Part shown: one piece after another, positions 1-8,048 of the stretch
How positions within the stretch are numbered: position 1 is the stretch's first letter
Layout: the number at the start of each line of letters is the position of its first letter
NCBI GenBank assembly: GCA_964532145.1
Contig: CAZHGM010000003.1
Location: forward strand, 1 to 48,082
Length of the DNA stretch: 48,082 bases
From: JAPUDQ01 sp964532145
GTDB lineage: Bacteria > Patescibacteriota > Saccharimonadia > Saccharimonadales > Saccharimonadaceae
Direction: 5' to 3'
Position numbers and translations under genes: made by a program
The notes under the pieces: model-generated
What the model saw: the letters and a program-made list of their open reading frames with translations, nothing else
What the model was told of the DNA's origin: nothing
The model's database searches: none

Positions 1-301
1 CAACCTGTGCAGCACCGGTAATCATGTTCTTGACGTAGTCGGCGTGACCTGGCATATCGACGTGTGCGTAGTGACGCTTTTCAGATTCGTACTCCTGGTG
101 AGATGTCGCGATGGTAATACCGCGAGCTTTTTCCTCAGGGGCGTTGTCGATTTGGTCGTAGTCAACTTTTTTGTTGACATCGCTTGGTAGTTTTTTAGCA
201 AGCACAGCTGTAATAGCAGCTGTCAATGTCGTTTTACCGTGGTCAACGTGACCCATGGTACCGACGTTGACGTGAGGCTTGCTTCGGTCAAAATCTGCCA
301 T
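1..301 (-). CDS. tuf: Elongation factor Tu, N-terminal part (cut by window edge)
   Basis: The first 100 codons of EF-Tu, the GTPase that carries aminoacyl-tRNA to the ribosome. Translation begins MADFDRSKPHVNVGTMGHVD, followed by the P-loop GHVDHGKT, the switch I segment EEKARGITI and the DMPGHADYVKNMI switch II motif, all standard. The ATG at 301 has an AAGGAGAG Shine-Dalgarno about 11 bases upstream. It has its own strong promoter and is separated from fusA by an inserted gene group, so the usual rpsL-rpsG-fusA-tuf order is interrupted. The rest lies left of the window. Confidence 0.97.
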   Translation of the reverse strand, partial: MADFDRSKPHVNVGTMGHVDHGKTTLTAAITAVLAKKLPSDVNKKVDYDQIDNAPEEKARGITIATSHQEYESEKRHYAHVDMPGHADYVKNMITGAAQV

Positions 302-420
302 AAAGTAGATCTCTCCTTGTTATATTACATTCATTGATATTAGTTGTATCGTTCGCGACGCGACATGTTCTCTTGCCAGATCAACTAGCACTCAAACACA
401 GCGTCGCGCGCATACGGTCA

Positions 421-449
421 ATTATAGAGATAATCCATCCGCCTGTAAA
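421..449 (-). promoter_or_regulatory. Promoter of tuf
   Basis: Minus-strand -35 TTTACA (444-449) and -10 TATAAT (421-426) with a 17-bp spacer. The predicted leader to the tuf ATG is about 110 bases, rich in CG-containing stems. It shows that tuf is transcribed independently of the rest of the str region. Confidence 0.8.
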
Positions 450-462
450 GAGTAAAGAGGTG

Positions 463-894
463 TCATAGACTCCCACGAATATAAAACGGCCAGCGCGCGA
501 GAATGAGTAGTTTATGGGTTTTGTGATTAGTCTTAATTAAATGGGTGTGATGATGAGTGATACTTCGAGTCGTAGAAATCAGTGAGCGAGTGTAGATGTT
601 ATATCCAGATTCTTCGTATTTTCGCAAAATGTCGAGATATTCTTTTGACTGCTGAAGTGATAATCCAGCCAGCGAGTCCGTGTGCTTTCTTGGGACAACC
701 ATGAGGTGTTCTTTTACGCTTTGACCGTCCCAAATGGAATAAGGGAAAGAGTTCTTCACTACTAAAAAGTTGGTTGACTCTTCAATAAGTGCGGGTGTTT
801 GAGATGCGCTCTCACAAAACGGACAGATTCCATCGTGGTGCTTGAGATAGCGCTTGTACCGTTTTTCTTCTTGAGTAGAGCGAGTTGCAGTCAT
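463..894 (-). CDS. HIT-family nucleotide hydrolase/transferase-like protein
   Basis: A 143-residue protein with an N-terminal CPFC pair (as in many small HIT proteins), the stretch EHLMVVPRKHTDSL in mid-protein and a histidine-rich motif THHHTHLIKT matching the HIT active-site region. HIT proteins hydrolyse or transfer nucleotidyl groups, for example from dinucleoside polyphosphates; the substrate here is unknown. I take the ATG at 894 (MTATRST) because an alternative ATG at 912 adds only six residues with no better ribosome site. It lies 30 bases downstream of the NadD-like gene and probably shares the promoter at 1572-1600. Confidence 0.75.
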   Translation of the reverse strand: MTATRSTQEEKRYKRYLKHHDGICPFCESASQTPALIEESTNFLVVKNSFPYSIWDGQSVKEHLMVVPRKHTDSLAGLSLQQSKEYLDILRKYEESGYNIYTRSLISTTRSITHHHTHLIKTNHKTHKLLILARWPFYIRGSL

Positions 895-924
895 CTTTCG
901 TAAGTATAGCAAAGCATAAATTGG

Positions 925-1545
925 TTAACCAGCACGATTTTTGCGAACTTCCGTTGAAGATATATCATTCTCCATATTCGAACGAAGTGTTACGAGTAAC
1001 CGTCTTTCTGCTATGGCTTGTTTAGCCCATTTTTGATTCATAGAATCTTGAATCTCGTCATGATGACCGGGACGGATAACACAAACCGCCTTGCGTTCCA
1101 TATCTGACAAATAATCTTCCATGCTTGGCAGCTGATCAGAGCCTACTACCAGGTAGGTATTACGTCCTTCAAGCCCTAACCGTTCCTCAATTGTGATGGG
1201 TGCAACATCGTTGATTTGTTCTAGCCCTATATCAGCTCCTGAAATATCATCGACAAACACAGGAATATCAAAATAAGTATCCAAGTTCGAAATCATATCG
1301 ACACGTTCCAAGAATGACCACCATCTTGCTGCAACTTTTCCAAGTTTTCGTTGGACATACTCACTACTGTTTGGGATAAGAACAAGCGCCTCGACTCTTC
1401 CGTCATGGTTCGCTACGGCCCTCCCTGCCGATTGAAGTGCATCTATGTGACCACTATGAATTGGCGCAAGCGACCCCACTAAGCCAACCGCGTTGCCCTC
1501 ACGGAGCGAATATGGTGACAAAGTAGATAATCGCGGTATTGGCAT
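925..1545 (-). CDS. NadD/NMNAT-like nucleotidyltransferase
   Basis: A 206-residue protein of the cytidylyltransferase-like (nucleotidyltransferase alpha/beta phosphodiesterase) superfamily. The N-terminal G-x(8)-HSGH segment (H30 and H33) is the HxGH nucleotide-binding motif, and ISSTEVR at 195-201 is the C-terminal ISSTxxR motif seen in NadD, NMNAT and PPAT. In the NAD pathway these enzymes join a mononucleotide to AMP from ATP. The true substrate cannot be read from the sequence. A near-perfect promoter lies just upstream, overlapping the end of the preceding gene. A second, distinct NadD-like gene occurs at 29949-30479. Confidence 0.75.
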   Translation of the reverse strand: MPIPRLSTLSPYSLREGNAVGLVGSLAPIHSGHIDALQSAGRAVANHDGRVEALVLIPNSSEYVQRKLGKVAARWWSFLERVDMISNLDTYFDIPVFVDDISGADIGLEQINDVAPITIEERLGLEGRNTYLVVGSDQLPSMEDYLSDMERKAVCVIRPGHHDEIQDSMNQKWAKQAIAERRLLVTLRSNMENDISSTEVRKNRAG

Positions 1546-1571
1546 GGTTATAATGAAATTATACTTATTTT

Positions 1572-1600
1572 ATTATACTATACTTGTTTATATTTGTCAA
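1572..1600 (-). promoter_or_regulatory. Consensus sigma-70-type promoter for the NadD-like and HIT genes
   Basis: Minus-strand TTGACA (1595-1600) and TATAAT (1572-1577) separated by exactly 17 bp, a full match to both consensus boxes. It overlaps the stop codon of the upstream inositol-monophosphatase-like gene and drives the gene starting at 1545. This is the best promoter in the window. Confidence 0.82.
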
Positions 1601-2391
1601 CTTATCTTTGTCTCATTTTGTAAAATACTTTGTTTGACATTGCGTGCCAATGCACACACGTTTGGTGCTCCAACGATAAACGTATTACTTCTGAGATTAA
1701 ATGCTTGATCTTTTAATGACACTACCTCTCCCCCTGCTTCCGTAACAAGTAGTAAGCCTGGTGCCACATCGTGCGGTTTAATGTTAGCGCCAAAGTAGCA
1801 AGCCGCCTGAATTGTGCCGTCAGCGACAGATGTCAAGAAATACCCAGTTGCACCTACAGGTGCAAAAAACTTTAGCTTGCTGGGAGCAAAATACTCATAC
1901 AAATTCTTGTAGGAAGTGGCGTCTGCGTAAATATACGAGTCTGATAGATCACGTTGATGTATGGAGAGTTTATTACCATCTTTGTATGCCCCCTCACCTT
2001 TGACGGCCTCATATAGCTCATCCTGGACAAATCGATACAATACAGAGGCAACTACCGAGTTATTTACCACCAGAGCTGCCATATTAGAACAGTATGGTAA
2101 GCCATGAACAAAACTGCCCGTACTATCGATGGGATCAACCAGCCAAGTAGCATCGCCCTTTCCCCTAACGGGCTCGGTTTCCTCTCCTTTGAAACCAATC
2201 TCCGGGAACGTACGTGTGAGACGCTTCTTGAGTTCCGTTTCTATCTTAATATCAAACTCGGTTACAGGAGATAGATCATTCTTGGACTCATGTTTTGTGG
2301 CTCCATAATGATATACTAGCTCATCCCGAAAGCCTTTAAAGACCTCTACGATGATATTTTGCGACTCTTTGATTATTGTCTCATCAACCAT
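1597..2391 (-). CDS. Inositol-monophosphatase-family phosphatase (paralog 1)
   Basis: A 264-residue member of the Mg-dependent inositol monophosphatase/CysQ/fructose-bisphosphatase superfamily. Motif 1 is GFKGEE (first metal-site Glu), motif 2 is WLVDPIDSTGSF (metal-binding Asp residues) and motif 3 is HDVAPGLLLVTEAGG, matching the family W-D-x-A-x-G segment with His for Trp. The substrate could be inositol phosphate, histidinol phosphate, PAP or a sugar phosphate. The gene sits between the broken phosphotransferase-like gene and the NadD-like gene. It is clearly related to, and the same length as, the cargo gene at 26689-27483 (shared TWLVDPID, G-x-P-x-C and EAGG blocks). Confidence 0.82.
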   Translation of the reverse strand: MVDETIIKESQNIIVEVFKGFRDELVYHYGATKHESKNDLSPVTEFDIKIETELKKRLTRTFPEIGFKGEETEPVRGKGDATWLVDPIDSTGSFVHGLPYCSNMAALVVNNSVVASVLYRFVQDELYEAVKGEGAYKDGNKLSIHQRDLSDSYIYADATSYKNLYEYFAPSKLKFFAPVGATGYFLTSVADGTIQAACYFGANIKPHDVAPGLLLVTEAGGEVVSLKDQAFNLRSNTFIVGAPNVCALARNVKQSILQNETKIS

Positions 2392-2415
2392 TTTTTTCCT
2401 TTTTCCAAATACCTA

Positions 2416-3296
2416 TTACACTACACGAAGCCCGTCAAGCGCCTGACCACTCGTAATTATATTCTGGATGTTACGTTTTTGAATTTCGCCCCCTTCATAT
2501 CGTAGTGTGAAACTTAAGGAAGATAATGCCTTCCAGCCCACCAAGGCGCGGAATGTTTCTTCATTCCACCTGTCATAGCCTCGCTGTGATTCAACTACTT
2601 TTCCTAGTGGAGCCTTATCCCCCATCTGACACCTAGATCTCCACTCGGCAAGATCAAAACACCGAGGCCCTACAGCAGCAGCATCTAAATCAATCGCGTG
2701 AAGCGTGTCATTACCATCTGCAACGATATTATCCGCTTTGAAATCCCCATGAACCAAGCCTGGATCACTTTCAACTAGCTGCTGGAATGGATACTTACTA
2801 TTCAAGCGTTCAAGTTCCCCGTCAAGATACTCGACTTCTTTCGAGCCAGCCTGGTGATCTAAAATGTATTGAAGGCGTTCTTTTACATACCTAGGTATGT
2901 CCAGTCGACGAAGGTCTATACCCTTTTGTACATGCGGCAGGCTATTAGATAGCGAACTAGTAAGCGATGCTATCTCACCCGCATCTTCATCGCCTAGACG
3001 AGGAGACGAGCGCATAAGTGGATATCTTGACAGTATATGATCCTCAATCTCAACGGGATAAGGTTCGTGTGGACGAACAACGGGCGCTACCGCTCCTGCG
3101 AGCCAAGATACTCAATGTGAATAGTAAAGATCGTGTGGATCATCTCTTTCTGCCTCGCGGGATTTCCTACTAATGCGTACAACAAGTTTTTCAGAGGGTG
3201 AAATAACTACTATTTTATTATTCGTGGACACAGTTCGAGAGTCTAATGGAATATAGTCGCATCAAGAAGCTTTTTTAATTCTACTTTCTCATTCAT
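2416..3296 (-). pseudogene. Broken aminoglycoside-phosphotransferase-family (APH/choline kinase) gene
   Basis: The open C-terminal part (2416-3015) has the kinase catalytic loop VHGDFKADNI and the metal-binding IDLD of APH-type kinases. The N-lobe is still readable upstream but broken. An ATG at 3296 opens MNEKVELKKLLDA, then the reading frame shifts near 3255-3265 into one reading DYIPLDSRTVS and KLVVRISRK. An in-frame TGA at 3114-3112 interrupts this just before VSWLAGAVAPVVRP, which joins the open part. One frameshift plus one nonsense codon indicate inactivation. Sequencing error is possible for the frameshift but less likely for both lesions. The lone C-terminal ORF could not form a full kinase. 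Confidence 0.8.
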
Positions 3297-3348
3297 ACTA
3301 TATGGTCTTCTACTTAAAAAATTTTATTAAATGAGCCTGGGAGATAGA

Positions 3349-3377
3349 ACTATATCCACTTAATATCTGATTGTCAA
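3349..3377 (-). promoter_or_regulatory. Promoter of the insert between fusA and tuf
   Basis: Minus-strand TTGACA (3372-3377), 17-bp spacer, TATAGT (3349-3354). It lies between the stem-loop after fusA and the start of the broken phosphotransferase gene, so the inserted genes have their own transcription start about 46 bases before the ATG at 3296. Confidence 0.72.
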
Positions 3378-3382
3378 TATTA

Positions 3383-3416
3383 TTTCTCCCTCTACCGTGT
3401 AAGGTAATGGGAGAAA
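3383..3416 (-). terminator. Stem-loop after fusA, possible terminator
   Basis: TTTCTCCC pairs with GGGAGAAA (8 bp) with an inner TACC/GGTA pairing. The following tract is A/T-rich rather than a clean T run, so termination is plausible but not certain. It marks the end of the rpsL-rpsG-fusA unit. Confidence 0.45.
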
Positions 3417-3440
3417 CAGATACTAACGTCTCGAAAGTCG

Positions 3441-5540
3441 TTATTTTTTGTTACGTTTCTCAATGATCTCTTGGGCAACGTTTGGTGGTACTTCCTCGTA
3501 CTGGGCAAGCTCCATCGTGCTGGCGGCGCGGCCTTGGGACATGCTGCGAATATCACTGGTGTAACCAAACATGTTGCTGAGCGGCACAAAGGCTTTTATA
3601 AGCTTGGCGCCAGCCATAAGGTCTTCCATTGAGTCAATTCGTCCACGGCGGGAGTTAAGGTCGCCGATAACATCCCCCATGAATTCCTCAGGAGTGGTTA
3701 CTTCGACATGCATCACCGGCTCAAGCAGAACCGGCTTTGCCTTTGGGATACCTTCTTTGACAGACAGCACACCGGCGAGGTTAAACGCTAGCTCGCTGGA
3801 GTCAACGTCGTGATAGCTACCGTCATAGAGCGTCGCTTTGACACCGATCATCGGGTAACCGGCGATAACACCGTTTGACAGCGTATCTTCGATACCTTTT
3901 TTAACAGGCATGCGGTATTCCTGCGGTACGACACCACCTTTGATCTCGTCAACGAACTCGAAGCCTTCGCCTGACTCAGTTGGCTCAAATCGTACCCACA
4001 CGTCACCGTACTGACCACGACCACCAGATTGTTTGGCGTGTTTTCCTTGGGCTTCGGCCATGCCGCGAATCGTTTCACGGAAGGCAACCTGCGGCTCACC
4101 GACATTTGCCTCGACCTTGAACTCTCGTTTCATACGATCAATCAAAATCTCAAGGTGAAGCTCACCCATTCCAGACATAATTGTCTGTCCGGTTTCTTCG
4201 TCGGTGTGAATCCTAAATGTTGGGTCTTCTTCAGCCAGGCGCTGCAAAGCAATCCCCATTTTTTCCTGGTCAGCCTTACTCTTCGGCTCAACCGCAATAG
4301 ACACTGGCGGGTCTGGGAATGTAATGCTCTCCAGCGCAATCGGGTGAGCAACATCGCTCAGTGTGTGACCAGTAAAGGTGTTTTTGAGTCCGACGACGGC
4401 CGCGATGTCACCGGCACCAATTCGGTCGATGTCTTCTCGTTTGTCAGCGTGCATACGAACGATACGCCCGACGCGTTCTTTTTCGCCTGTCGTCGTGTTG
4501 AGTACATAACTGCCCGCACTCAGTACACCTGAGTACACGCGCACAAAAATCAGCTTACCGACAAATGGATCAGTTGCAATCTTAAACGCCAAGGCCGCCA
4601 TCGGCTCTTTGTCATCAGGCTTACGACCAATTTCATCGCCAGTTTTAGGGTTGGTCCCCCAGATTTCATCAACGTCCAGCGGGCTTGGTAGGTAATCGAC
4701 CATCAGATCAAGTACCTTCTCGACAATCACGCCGCGGCCGTCCCCACCAGTGACAAGGTAGAAGTCACCAGCCAAGACTCGTTTGCGAAGCGCTGCTTTT
4801 AGCTCATCGACAGAAATAGCATCTTCACCCTCTTCGAGAAACCTCATCATCAAATCATCGTCGGCTTCAACCGCGTTTTCGACAAGGAGGCTGCGAGCGT
4901 TTTTACATTTCTCGAGCATATCAGCCGGAATATCCCCGGGTACGAGCTCGCGATCATGGTAGTCGGCGTAGGTGTACGCCTTCATGTCGATCAAATCAAC
5001 AACACCATTTATGGTCTTTTCAAAACCAATCGGGATATGGATTGGAAATGCTTGTTTACTGAGACGACTGTGGATACTCTCGAGAGACTTCCAGAAATCA
5101 CCACCAGTCTGGTTGATTTTGTTGATGAAACAAATGCGCGGTACACCATATTTGTTGGCCTGACGCCACACGGTCTCGCTCTGAGCTTCAACGCCCATTT
5201 TGCCGTCAAATACCGTGACTGCGCCATCAAGCACGCGGAGACTGCGCTCCACCTCAGCGGTAAAGTCGATGTGACCTGGTGTATCGATAATATTAATTTT
5301 ATGGTCTTTCCAAAAACAGGTTACGGCAGCTGAAGTAATGGTAATCCCTCGCTCTTTCTCCTGTTCCATCCAGTCGGTTGTTGCGCTATCACCATCTGCT
5401 CCTCGCACTTCGCCGATCTTGTGGTTGATACCTGTGCGATACAAGATGCCCTCGGTGGTGGTTGTTTTGCCCGCGTCAATATGCGCAATAATACCGATAT
5501 TGCGGTATTGTTTCAGCGCTACGTCCTTTACTGTTGCCAT
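3441..5540 (-). CDS. fusA: Elongation factor G (NKxD motif altered to NKIN)
   Basis: A 699-residue translocase GTPase. G1 is AHIDAGKTTTTE (residues 19-30), switch I is RGITI, and DTPGH carries G3. The C-terminal region contains the usual domain IV signature around SGGRGQYGDVWVRFEP. The G4 guanine-specificity motif, normally NKMD, reads N140-K-I-N143, i.e. Asn replaces Asp (codon AAC at 5114-5112), and the usual following Arg is Gln. The length and all other motifs are normal. The gene follows rpsG with a 3-base gap and precedes a stem-loop. The start MATVKDVALKQYRNIGI fits the family. Confidence 0.97.
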   Translation of the reverse strand: MATVKDVALKQYRNIGIIAHIDAGKTTTTEGILYRTGINHKIGEVRGADGDSATTDWMEQEKERGITITSAAVTCFWKDHKINIIDTPGHIDFTAEVERSLRVLDGAVTVFDGKMGVEAQSETVWRQANKYGVPRICFINKINQTGGDFWKSLESIHSRLSKQAFPIHIPIGFEKTINGVVDLIDMKAYTYADYHDRELVPGDIPADMLEKCKNARSLLVENAVEADDDLMMRFLEEGEDAISVDELKAALRKRVLAGDFYLVTGGDGRGVIVEKVLDLMVDYLPSPLDVDEIWGTNPKTGDEIGRKPDDKEPMAALAFKIATDPFVGKLIFVRVYSGVLSAGSYVLNTTTGEKERVGRIVRMHADKREDIDRIGAGDIAAVVGLKNTFTGHTLSDVAHPIALESITFPDPPVSIAVEPKSKADQEKMGIALQRLAEEDPTFRIHTDEETGQTIMSGMGELHLEILIDRMKREFKVEANVGEPQVAFRETIRGMAEAQGKHAKQSGGRGQYGDVWVRFEPTESGEGFEFVDEIKGGVVPQEYRMPVKKGIEDTLSNGVIAGYPMIGVKATLYDGSYHDVDSSELAFNLAGVLSVKEGIPKAKPVLLEPVMHVEVTTPEEFMGDVIGDLNSRRGRIDSMEDLMAGAKLIKAFVPLSNMFGYTSDIRSMSQGRAASTMELAQYEEVPPNVAQEIIEKRNKK

Positions 5541-5543
5541 GTC

Positions 5544-6023
5544 CTACCCCCTTGCAAAGTGCGCGAATGCGCGGTTAGCTTCAGCCATCTTGTGTGTATC
5601 TTCCTTCTTCTTAAATGCAGCACCAGCTTCATTGTACGCATCAACGATCTCAGCGGCGAGGCGTTGGTTGTATGGCATACCTTTGCGGCCACGAGCGGAC
5701 TGTACGAGCCACATGAATGCAAAGTGCTGTTGGCGGTGTCCCTGGATTGGGAATGGAATCTGGTAGTTAGCACCACCGACACGGCGGCTTTTGACTTCGA
5801 AGTTCGGCTGTATATTGTGAAACGCCTTCTCGAACACCTCAAGCGGTTCTTCGCTTTTCAGCTTTTTTGCGGCAATTTCAAGCGCGCTGTAGACGGCACG
5901 CTCGGCGACGTACTTTTTGCCATCCAGCATGGATTTGTTGATCAACCGCTGCACCAGCACAGACTGGTATTTACGGTCAGGATTGAGCTTGCGCTGTAGT
6001 TTTTTAGTAACTTTACGAGGCAT
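5544..6023 (-). CDS. rpsG: 30S ribosomal protein S7
   Basis: A 159-residue S7 that nucleates assembly of the 3' domain of 16S rRNA. It starts MPRKVTKKLQRKLNPDRKYQ and has the LINKSMLDGKK and VKSRRVGGANYQIPFP blocks typical of S7. It lies 2 bases after the rpsL stop and 3 bases before fusA, in the classic str order, and is co-transcribed from the promoter at 6723-6751. Confidence 0.97.
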   Translation of the reverse strand: MPRKVTKKLQRKLNPDRKYQSVLVQRLINKSMLDGKKYVAERAVYSALEIAAKKLKSEEPLEVFEKAFHNIQPNFEVKSRRVGGANYQIPFPIQGHRQQHFAFMWLVQSARGRKGMPYNQRLAAEIVDAYNEAGAAFKKKEDTHKMAEANRAFAHFARG

Positions 6024-6025
6024 GA

Positions 6026-6439
6026 CTACTTACCCTCTTTCTTCGCGCCATATTTGCTACGGCCTTGTTTGCGTTTTTGGACGCCCTGAAGGTCAAGTGC
6101 GCCGCGAACGATGTGATAGCGAACACCCGGTAGATCTGGCACACGACCGCCGCGCACGAGCACGACAGCGTGCTCTTGCAAGTTATGGCCTTCGCCGCCG
6201 ATGTAGGCCCAGACTTCCTGATGGTTGGTCAGGCGGACACGAGCGACTTTACGAAGTGCTGAGTTCGGTTTCTTTGGTGTTTTGGTGGTGACGCGGATAC
6301 AGACGCCGCGCTTGAGCGGGGCGGACTGGTCGTAATAACGCGTTTTGAGCGCGTTATGAATGCGGCCCAGGTGCGGTGACTTGCTCTTTTTGTCGGCAGT
6401 CTTACGGGGCTTGCGCACGAGCTGATTAATTGTCGGCAT
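6026..6439 (-). CDS. rpsL: 30S ribosomal protein S12
   Basis: A 137-residue S12 at the decoding centre. The TPKKPNSALRKVARVRLTN and GGRVPDLPGVRYH blocks contain the lysines and Pro known for streptomycin contacts. An in-frame ATG at 6520 exists, but the ATG at 6439 (MPTINQLVRKPRK) matches the family start and has an AAGGAGA Shine-Dalgarno 5-6 bases upstream. First gene of the str operon. Confidence 0.97.
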   Translation of the reverse strand: MPTINQLVRKPRKTADKKSKSPHLGRIHNALKTRYYDQSAPLKRGVCIRVTTKTPKKPNSALRKVARVRLTNHQEVWAYIGGEGHNLQEHAVVLVRGGRVPDLPGVRYHIVRGALDLQGVQKRKQGRSKYGAKKEGK

Positions 6440-6722
6440 AATTCTCCTTATTAGCGGATAGTCGCCTCGCGGCGCAGGTCGTCCGTTTCTCTCCGCGCGT
6501 TCTTTAGAAATATTTATCATACGTCTACATCACGTGCTCGAGATAACGAACGATCTGCATCCACAATGCGATCATCCTTATCTGTGATAAACGAAGCAAA
6601 AGAGTGCTAAATTCTTTTCGTCTCGTACTATGCATTGGCCGGACAGCATTCCGCCAACACGTCTCGTTCGTTATAGAAGTGTACACATTTTTCCAAAACT
6701 AGCGAGAGGAAACTCGAGATAA

Positions 6723-6751
6723 ATTATAACAAATCACAGCTATAATGTCCA
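6723..6751 (-). promoter_or_regulatory. rpsL: Promoter of the rpsL-rpsG-fusA operon
   Basis: Minus-strand -35 TGGACA (6746-6751), 17-bp spacer, -10 TATAAT (6723-6728). The leader to rpsL is about 280 bases (6440-6716) and holds no gene. It contains one half of a CIRCE-like sequence (6602-6610) but no partner half, and I recognise no riboswitch. Confidence 0.75.
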
Positions 6752-6764
6752 TTATGACCAATTA

Positions 6765-7406
6765 CTACGGCCATACTGTATATGTATGATATGTACTAAA
6801 ATGCACTATGCTATGACCAGCAACTATTTCTTGCATAACTTCACTGCTAATTGTATCCGAATAAGGAATACGAGTACCATCAATATAGCCATTTGTATTT
6901 GCAGGAATTTTACTGCTAATAATTATACTTATTATTTCTGGGATAGCTTCACCTGTTTTATTGTCATTAGCAGTTCTTACAACTGTCGTTTGAGCGATGG
7001 TTTTGGAATGCCCGCCTGGGACAGAAAAAAATCTCTCCGGTTGCCTTACCGCTGCGTCAACTCTCCAACCTTCTTTTTTTAATTTTGTTGACATGTCATT
7101 TTGATATACTGCTGCGTCTGTCACCGCGTACATTCTCGATTCTGATACCTGGCAATACTGCTGTGATAGCGGGTAATCTCTATTGCATACTTGCTCTTTG
7201 TGACGAGCTATTTCTCTTGTTGCGACACTTGTCGAAAGATCATTAATGATGCTTGAATTTCTCGTCTCAAATTCAGAGACCATTTTGCTTTGTGCTATAC
7301 GGTTATATATAAATAACCCGCTAAGTATAGCTACGAGAAACACTATTATGGCTATTATCATGTGTCGATGACTCCATGAATTTGTTTCGGTTTGTTTAAT
7401 TTTCAT
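6765..7406 (-). CDS. Hypothetical membrane-anchored protein
   Basis: About 213 residues starting MKIKQTETNSWSHRH, with one transmembrane helix (IIAIIVFLVAILSGLFIY) near the N-terminus and a long extracytoplasmic part with two cysteines close together (QVCNRDYPLSQQYCQ). Alternative ATGs at 7433 and 7499 only add a tail. The end region carries Ser/Thr/Ile-rich strands. The topology resembles a pilin-like or anchored surface protein, but I recognise no family. It ends just upstream of the str promoter. Confidence 0.6.
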   Translation of the reverse strand: MKIKQTETNSWSHRHMIIAIIVFLVAILSGLFIYNRIAQSKMVSEFETRNSSIINDLSTSVATREIARHKEQVCNRDYPLSQQYCQVSESRMYAVTDAAVYQNDMSTKLKKEGWRVDAAVRQPERFFSVPGGHSKTIAQTTVVRTANDNKTGEAIPEIISIIISSKIPANTNGYIDGTRIPYSDTISSEVMQEIVAGHSIVHFSTYHTYTVWP

Positions 7407-7511
7407 GCTATAAAGTATAAGAAGATATTTCATAATTACAACTCTTTCAGTTTTACCGGTAATAGAATAATAATACTTATGCCAACACGGCACACACAAT
7501 CAGGAGGTATT

Positions 7512-7856
7512 GTGAGCACATTCTGGCAGAGGTTACGTTCCCGAGCGGTCATCTTGGTTTCCGCTTTTGCACTTCTCGCAGGCATGAATCTTTTTAATGC
7601 CAGCACTGCAAGCGCAGCGTACATGCATCTTCAAGGAAATGCGTGTCCCGGAGGATACATTCTCCAGCTCATCGCTGTCACTTCAACGGAAAGCGTCTAT
7701 GGAACTTTCGCAGACAATGGATGGAATGTCCATCTCAGTTACTACGACGGCGATGAGCTGGTCAACTTCGCAGTGAAATGCAACAACAATGTGTGGTACT
7801 ACCCCACACGCCAGGTCACTGGCTTCGCTTCACCGCGTTGGTTAGGCTGGATCTAA
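7512..7856 (+). CDS. Small secreted protein, unknown function
   Basis: A 114-residue protein with a clear Sec signal peptide: basic start (WQRLRSR), hydrophobic core (AVILVSAFALLAG) and an Ala-rich cleavage zone (ASTASAA). The mature part is about 75 residues, rich in aromatic residues and Asn, with two cysteines (NACPGG and VKCNNN) that could form a disulfide. The start is GTG at 7512 because AGGAGG lies 4 bases upstream. Upstream ATGs in frame have no ribosome site. It is followed by a strong terminator. No homolog recognised. Confidence 0.7.
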   Translation: MSTFWQRLRSRAVILVSAFALLAGMNLFNASTASAAYMHLQGNACPGGYILQLIAVTSTESVYGTFADNGWNVHLSYYDGDELVNFAVKCNNNVWYYPTRQVTGFASPRWLGWI

Positions 7857-7881
7857 TTTACTAGCCTTCCTCATCACCCCC

Positions 7882-7924
7882 ACCCTTCACGGTCGAGCCC
7901 GCTCCCGGAAGGGGGCGGGTTTCG
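7882..7924 (+). terminator. Intrinsic terminator, first copy of a 43-bp repeat
   Basis: The segment contains a GC-rich stem (GCCCGCTCCC with GGGGGCGGGT, loop GGAA) followed by TTTCG. All 43 bases recur exactly at 8923-8965 after the next small gene. It ends the 7512-7856 transcript. Confidence 0.75.
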
Positions 7925-7991
7925 TCGTTCAGGCGGTATCATCAACCTTCATTGCACTTATAGGAACATGTGTTGTTATAGTGTATAGTGC

Positions 7992-8016
7992 ACACATCGC
8001 CAAGGTGGCGATGTGT
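7992..8016 (+). other. Perfect 10-bp hairpin in a leader
   Basis: ACACATCGCC (7992-8001) and GGCGATGTGT (8007-8016) with loop AAGGT, 33 bases upstream of the short ORF at 8049. It could be a 5' stabilising stem or an operator. Confidence 0.5.
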
Positions 8017-8048
8017 AGGCATCCACTACATTAGGCGGTGGAGTACAA

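Noticed and set aside
3112..3114. TGA recoding (as Gly or Trp) to explain the in-frame TGA
   Set aside because: TGA ends other intact genes here, and the same gene also has a frameshift, so a pseudogene is the simpler reading.
6602..6610. GAGTGCTAA, a CIRCE half-site in the rpsL leader
   Set aside because: No matching TTAGCACTC nine bases away; a single half is likely chance.
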